A stretch of DNA of 14,519 bases from Planctomycetota bacterium (lineage in GTDB: Bacteria > Planctomycetota > Phycisphaerae > FEN-1346). Shown piece by piece: positions 13,133 to 14,519 of the stretch (its first letter is position 1; each line of letters starts with the position of its first letter). The notes below the pieces were generated by a model. It saw only the letters and a list, made by a program, of their open reading frames with translations, had not been told where the DNA came from and searched no databases. The stretch lies in assembly GCA_026387055.1 (NCBI GenBank), contig JAPLML010000697.1, positions 1 to 14,519 on the forward strand, in the 5' to 3' direction. The translations under genes and the position numbers were made by a program.

Positions 13133-13228
13133 GAGCCCGCCGCGGGAGCGGCGGGAGATCCCCGCATTGGGCGTCTCCCGCTGCTTCCGCAGCGGGCTCG
13201 GACGCCGGGGCTGCCCCCGGCCTACGTG
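13133..13228 (-). repeat. Family C composite element, copy 2 (inverted)
   Basis: Read on the minus strand it begins CACGTAGGCCGGGGGC and ends in GGCGGGCTC, aligning along its length with 11391-11490. Its left arm carries GCTGC-GGAA-GCAGC and its right arm GCCGC-GGGA-GCGGC, so one stem pair has changed on both sides. The TAG in its first bases is the stop codon of the PDGLE gene. Confidence 0.8.
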
Positions 13229-13539
13229 CCAGCCCGCGCCGCCCGGCGGCGGCGCACCAGCCGCCCGATGCCCAGAAGGATGCCCATCACGGCGAGGCTC
13301 CCGATGACACCCCCGGCGGCGTTGGCCCAGAAACCTTTGCCCAGCCACTTCAGGTTGTACGCCCGGAACGCCAGCGGCGGCGCCTCCACGCCCTCGTGGA
13401 CCGGCTGGGCAGCGCCCATGTCCTCCTGGAATTTCTCCAGGCCGTCCGGATTCGCCGAGGCGAAGTACGAGAGGATCCCCCCCACGACCACAGCCACCAC
13501 CACGCCGGCCAGAAGCGTTGCGCGGTTGTAGGAGGTCAT
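13222..13539 (-). CDS. PDGLE-domain membrane protein of metal transporter (CbiN-like role)
   Basis: A 105-aa protein with two membrane segments (about 8-28 and 76-94) and the namesake ANPDGLEK motif at 29-36 just after the first helix. The start at 13539 overlaps the cbiM stop as ATGA, with AAGGGG 8 bases upstream. PDGLE proteins occur fused to, or beside, CbiM/NikM and take the place of the small CbiN/NikN subunit in ECF nickel and cobalt transporters. The region between the helices (VHEGVEAPPLAFRAYNL) is extracytoplasmic or cytoplasmic depending on topology, which is not settled here. The C-terminus is Arg-rich. The TAG stop lies in the edge of the family C repeat. Confidence 0.9.
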   Translation of the reverse strand: MTSYNRATLLAGVVVAVVVGGILSYFASANPDGLEKFQEDMGAAQPVHEGVEAPPLAFRAYNLKWLGKGFWANAAGGVIGSLAVMGILLGIGRLVRRRRAARAGT

Positions 13540-14120
13540 GCCAGGGTCCCCTTCACACCCGGCGCTGGGCCGAGGACGGCGTCGCGCCGCACCGCCAGGA
13601 TGAACCGCACCACGGCCACCGTAACGAAGCCCTCGACCAGGCCGATCCACAGGTGGATGAAATCCATCACGCCGAGCGCCTGGGCAAGCGTCACGTTGGC
13701 CGGCAGCGACCGCGACCACCACAGGAAGAGCGTCACGGCCGTGGCCCCCGCCAGCACCGCCAGGACGCCCCCGAGGAACGTGACCGCGTGGGTCAAGAGG
13801 CCCGGGCGCTCGCGGGTCCAGAGCCATCGCACCGCCCCGCCCAAGAGGCACGGCAGCACGCCCATGACGAAGATGTTCGCGCCGAGCGCCTCGACCCCGC
13901 CGTCCTGGAACAGCAGGGCCTGGACCACCAGGATGGATCCCATGACGATGACGCCGAGCGGCGCGCCGAGAAGAATCCCCAGGAGGAAACCCCCGCCGAG
14001 GTGTCCGCTGGTGCCCGCCAGGATCGGGAAGTTCACCATCTGGGCCGCGAAGACGAACGCGCCCATCACGCCCATCAGGGGCACTCGCCGCTCATCAAGC
14101 CGCCGCCCGGCCACGGCCAT
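13536..14120 (-). CDS. cbiM: CbiM/NikM substrate-binding membrane subunit, main frame lacking its N-terminus
   Basis: A 194-aa frame beginning at an ATG directly after an in-frame TAG. It contains RRLDERRVPLMGVMGAFVFA, AQMVNFPILAGTSGHLGGG (the SGHLxGG His is a metal ligand in NikM/CbiM) and further membrane segments, all typical of the family. The conserved opening MHI...GFLSPPVW is present in the same frame upstream, but cut off by the TAG (see 14121-14201). With that codon as sense the protein would be 221 aa, the normal length. As read, the metal-binding N-terminal Met-His and part of the first helix are separate. Only weak GGCCGG lies before this ATG, so expression would depend on TAGATG reinitiation. 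It may be a nonsense mutant, a base-calling error, or a split protein. Confidence 0.85.
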   Translation of the reverse strand: MAVAGRRLDERRVPLMGVMGAFVFAAQMVNFPILAGTSGHLGGGFLLGILLGAPLGVIVMGSILVVQALLFQDGGVEALGANIFVMGVLPCLLGGAVRWLWTRERPGLLTHAVTFLGGVLAVLAGATAVTLFLWWSRSLPANVTLAQALGVMDFIHLWIGLVEGFVTVAVVRFILAVRRDAVLGPAPGVKGTLA

Positions 14121-14201
14121 CTAGCCGGCCAGCGCCGCCCCGCTCACGGCCGCCATCGTCCCCCACACCGGCGGCGATAGAAAACCTGATGCGATGTGCA
14201 T
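14121..14201 (-). other. Separated N-terminal segment of cbiM ending in TAG
   Basis: ATG at 14201 has a strong GGAGGT site (14207-14212) 5 bases upstream, which makes it the ancestral cbiM start. It encodes 26 residues opening MHIASGFLSPPVW, then TAG (14123-14121) followed at once by ATG. Family members usually read MHIADGFLSP or MHIMEGYLP, so Ser at position 5 is also unusual. In NikM structures Met1 and His2 help bind the metal. It lies 24 bases after the nikR stop. Confidence 0.8.
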
Positions 14202-14225
14202 GTCTTACCTCCAGGTCTGCGATCC

Positions 14226-14519
14226 CTAAACGAGTTCCTGGCCTGCCGTCGCGACCAGCCGGCCGTGCCGCACGCCCTTGGCGGCAATCAGCCGGTCCGC
14301 CAGGCGCTGCACCTCGCGCGCCTTGCCCTTGAGGACAATCACCTCCAGGCACATCCGGTGCGAGAGGTGGACGTGCATCGTCGAGTGCACCACGTCCTCG
14401 TGGTCGTGCTGAAGCGCCACGAGCCGCTCGCTGAGTTCGCGCACGTGGTGGTCGTAGACCAGGGTGAGCGTGCCGACCACCGGGCCCTTCTCGCTCTCCC
14501 ACGATTCGCGAACCTGCTC
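14226..14519 (-). CDS. nikR: Nickel-responsive regulator NikR, C-terminal domain (partial)
   Basis: Open at the right edge; 97 residues of the ACT-like nickel-binding tetramerisation domain are visible, starting in VRESWE. The DNA-binding ribbon-helix-helix part lies outside. All four high-affinity nickel ligands known from E. coli NikR are present: His76 in ALQHDH, and His87, His89 and Cys95 in MHVHLSHRMC. NikR binds its operator when loaded with nickel and represses nickel uptake genes. Here it precedes cbiM by 24 bases in the same direction, so it should be the first gene of the transporter operon and probably represses itself together with the transporter. The operator and promoter are outside the window. 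The stop is TAG. Confidence 0.95.
   Translation of the reverse strand, partial: EQVRESWESEKGPVVGTLTLVYDHHVRELSERLVALQHDHEDVVHSTMHVHLSHRMCLEVIVLKGKAREVQRLADRLIAAKGVRHGRLVATAGQELV

Noticed and set aside
13222..13851. A 209-aa version of the PDGLE protein starting at 13851
   Set aside because: The extra N-terminal part overlaps cbiM in another frame; the ATGA start at 13539 with AAGGGG upstream gives the normal two-helix protein.
14121..14123. Genome-wide TAG reassignment
   Set aside because: TAG is the terminal stop of argS, manA, cbiO, nikR and the PDGLE gene, so TAG ends translation normally here.
1..14519. tRNA or rRNA genes
   Set aside because: No cloverleaf with GGTTCGAATCC-type T-arm or rRNA signature was seen on either strand in the intergenic gaps.

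Overview
The window is GC-rich bacterial chromosome (third codon positions mostly G or C) holding core housekeeping and metal-uptake genes and many intergenic palindromes. No rRNA, tRNA, CRISPR array, prophage or transposase gene is visible. The dense GTGGCACGGCC-type palindromes, a small unknown protein and the gene mix resemble Planctomycetota (Phycisphaerae-like) genomes; this placement is inference.

Layout. The 3' end of tlyA (1-206, +) converges on a minus-strand group: rluB (pseudouridine synthase with a long basic tail), thiC (thiamine pyrimidine synthesis), and a TlpA/ResA-like thioredoxin lipoprotein that shares one base with thiC. Further right on the minus strand lie manA and an 86-aa protein of unknown function. 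A divergent intergenic region with a 29-bp perfect inverted repeat leads to the plus-strand operon rsfS-argS-queE, with one-base and two-base junctions. A 331-bp gap then holds twin palindromes, a near-consensus sigma-70 promoter and an intrinsic-terminator-like hairpin inside the leader of ppdK (pyruvate phosphate dikinase). After ppdK, a 313-bp palindrome-rich gap separates it from a minus-strand nickel/cobalt uptake operon running nikR-cbiM-PDGLE-cbiQ-cbiO.

How the genes work together. NikR (nickel-sensing repressor) directly upstream of a CbiM/PDGLE/CbiQ/CbiO transporter points to nickel-responsive uptake of Ni2+, perhaps Co2+. RsfS and ArgS act in translation, QueE makes the 7-deazaguanine precursor of queuosine, and TlyA and RluB modify rRNA. 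PPDK interconverts pyruvate and PEP.

Most notable points: (1) cbiM has an in-frame TAG after codon 26, splitting its metal-binding N-terminus from the rest, although TAG ends several other genes here; (2) the ppdK leader has promoter, terminator and possible antiterminator in about 130 bp; (3) argS carries an internal block of about 400 bp with clearly different codon usage; (4) several palindrome families show compensatory base changes in their stems, and one composite element of about 100 bp occurs twice in inverted orientation around cbiO-cbiQ.
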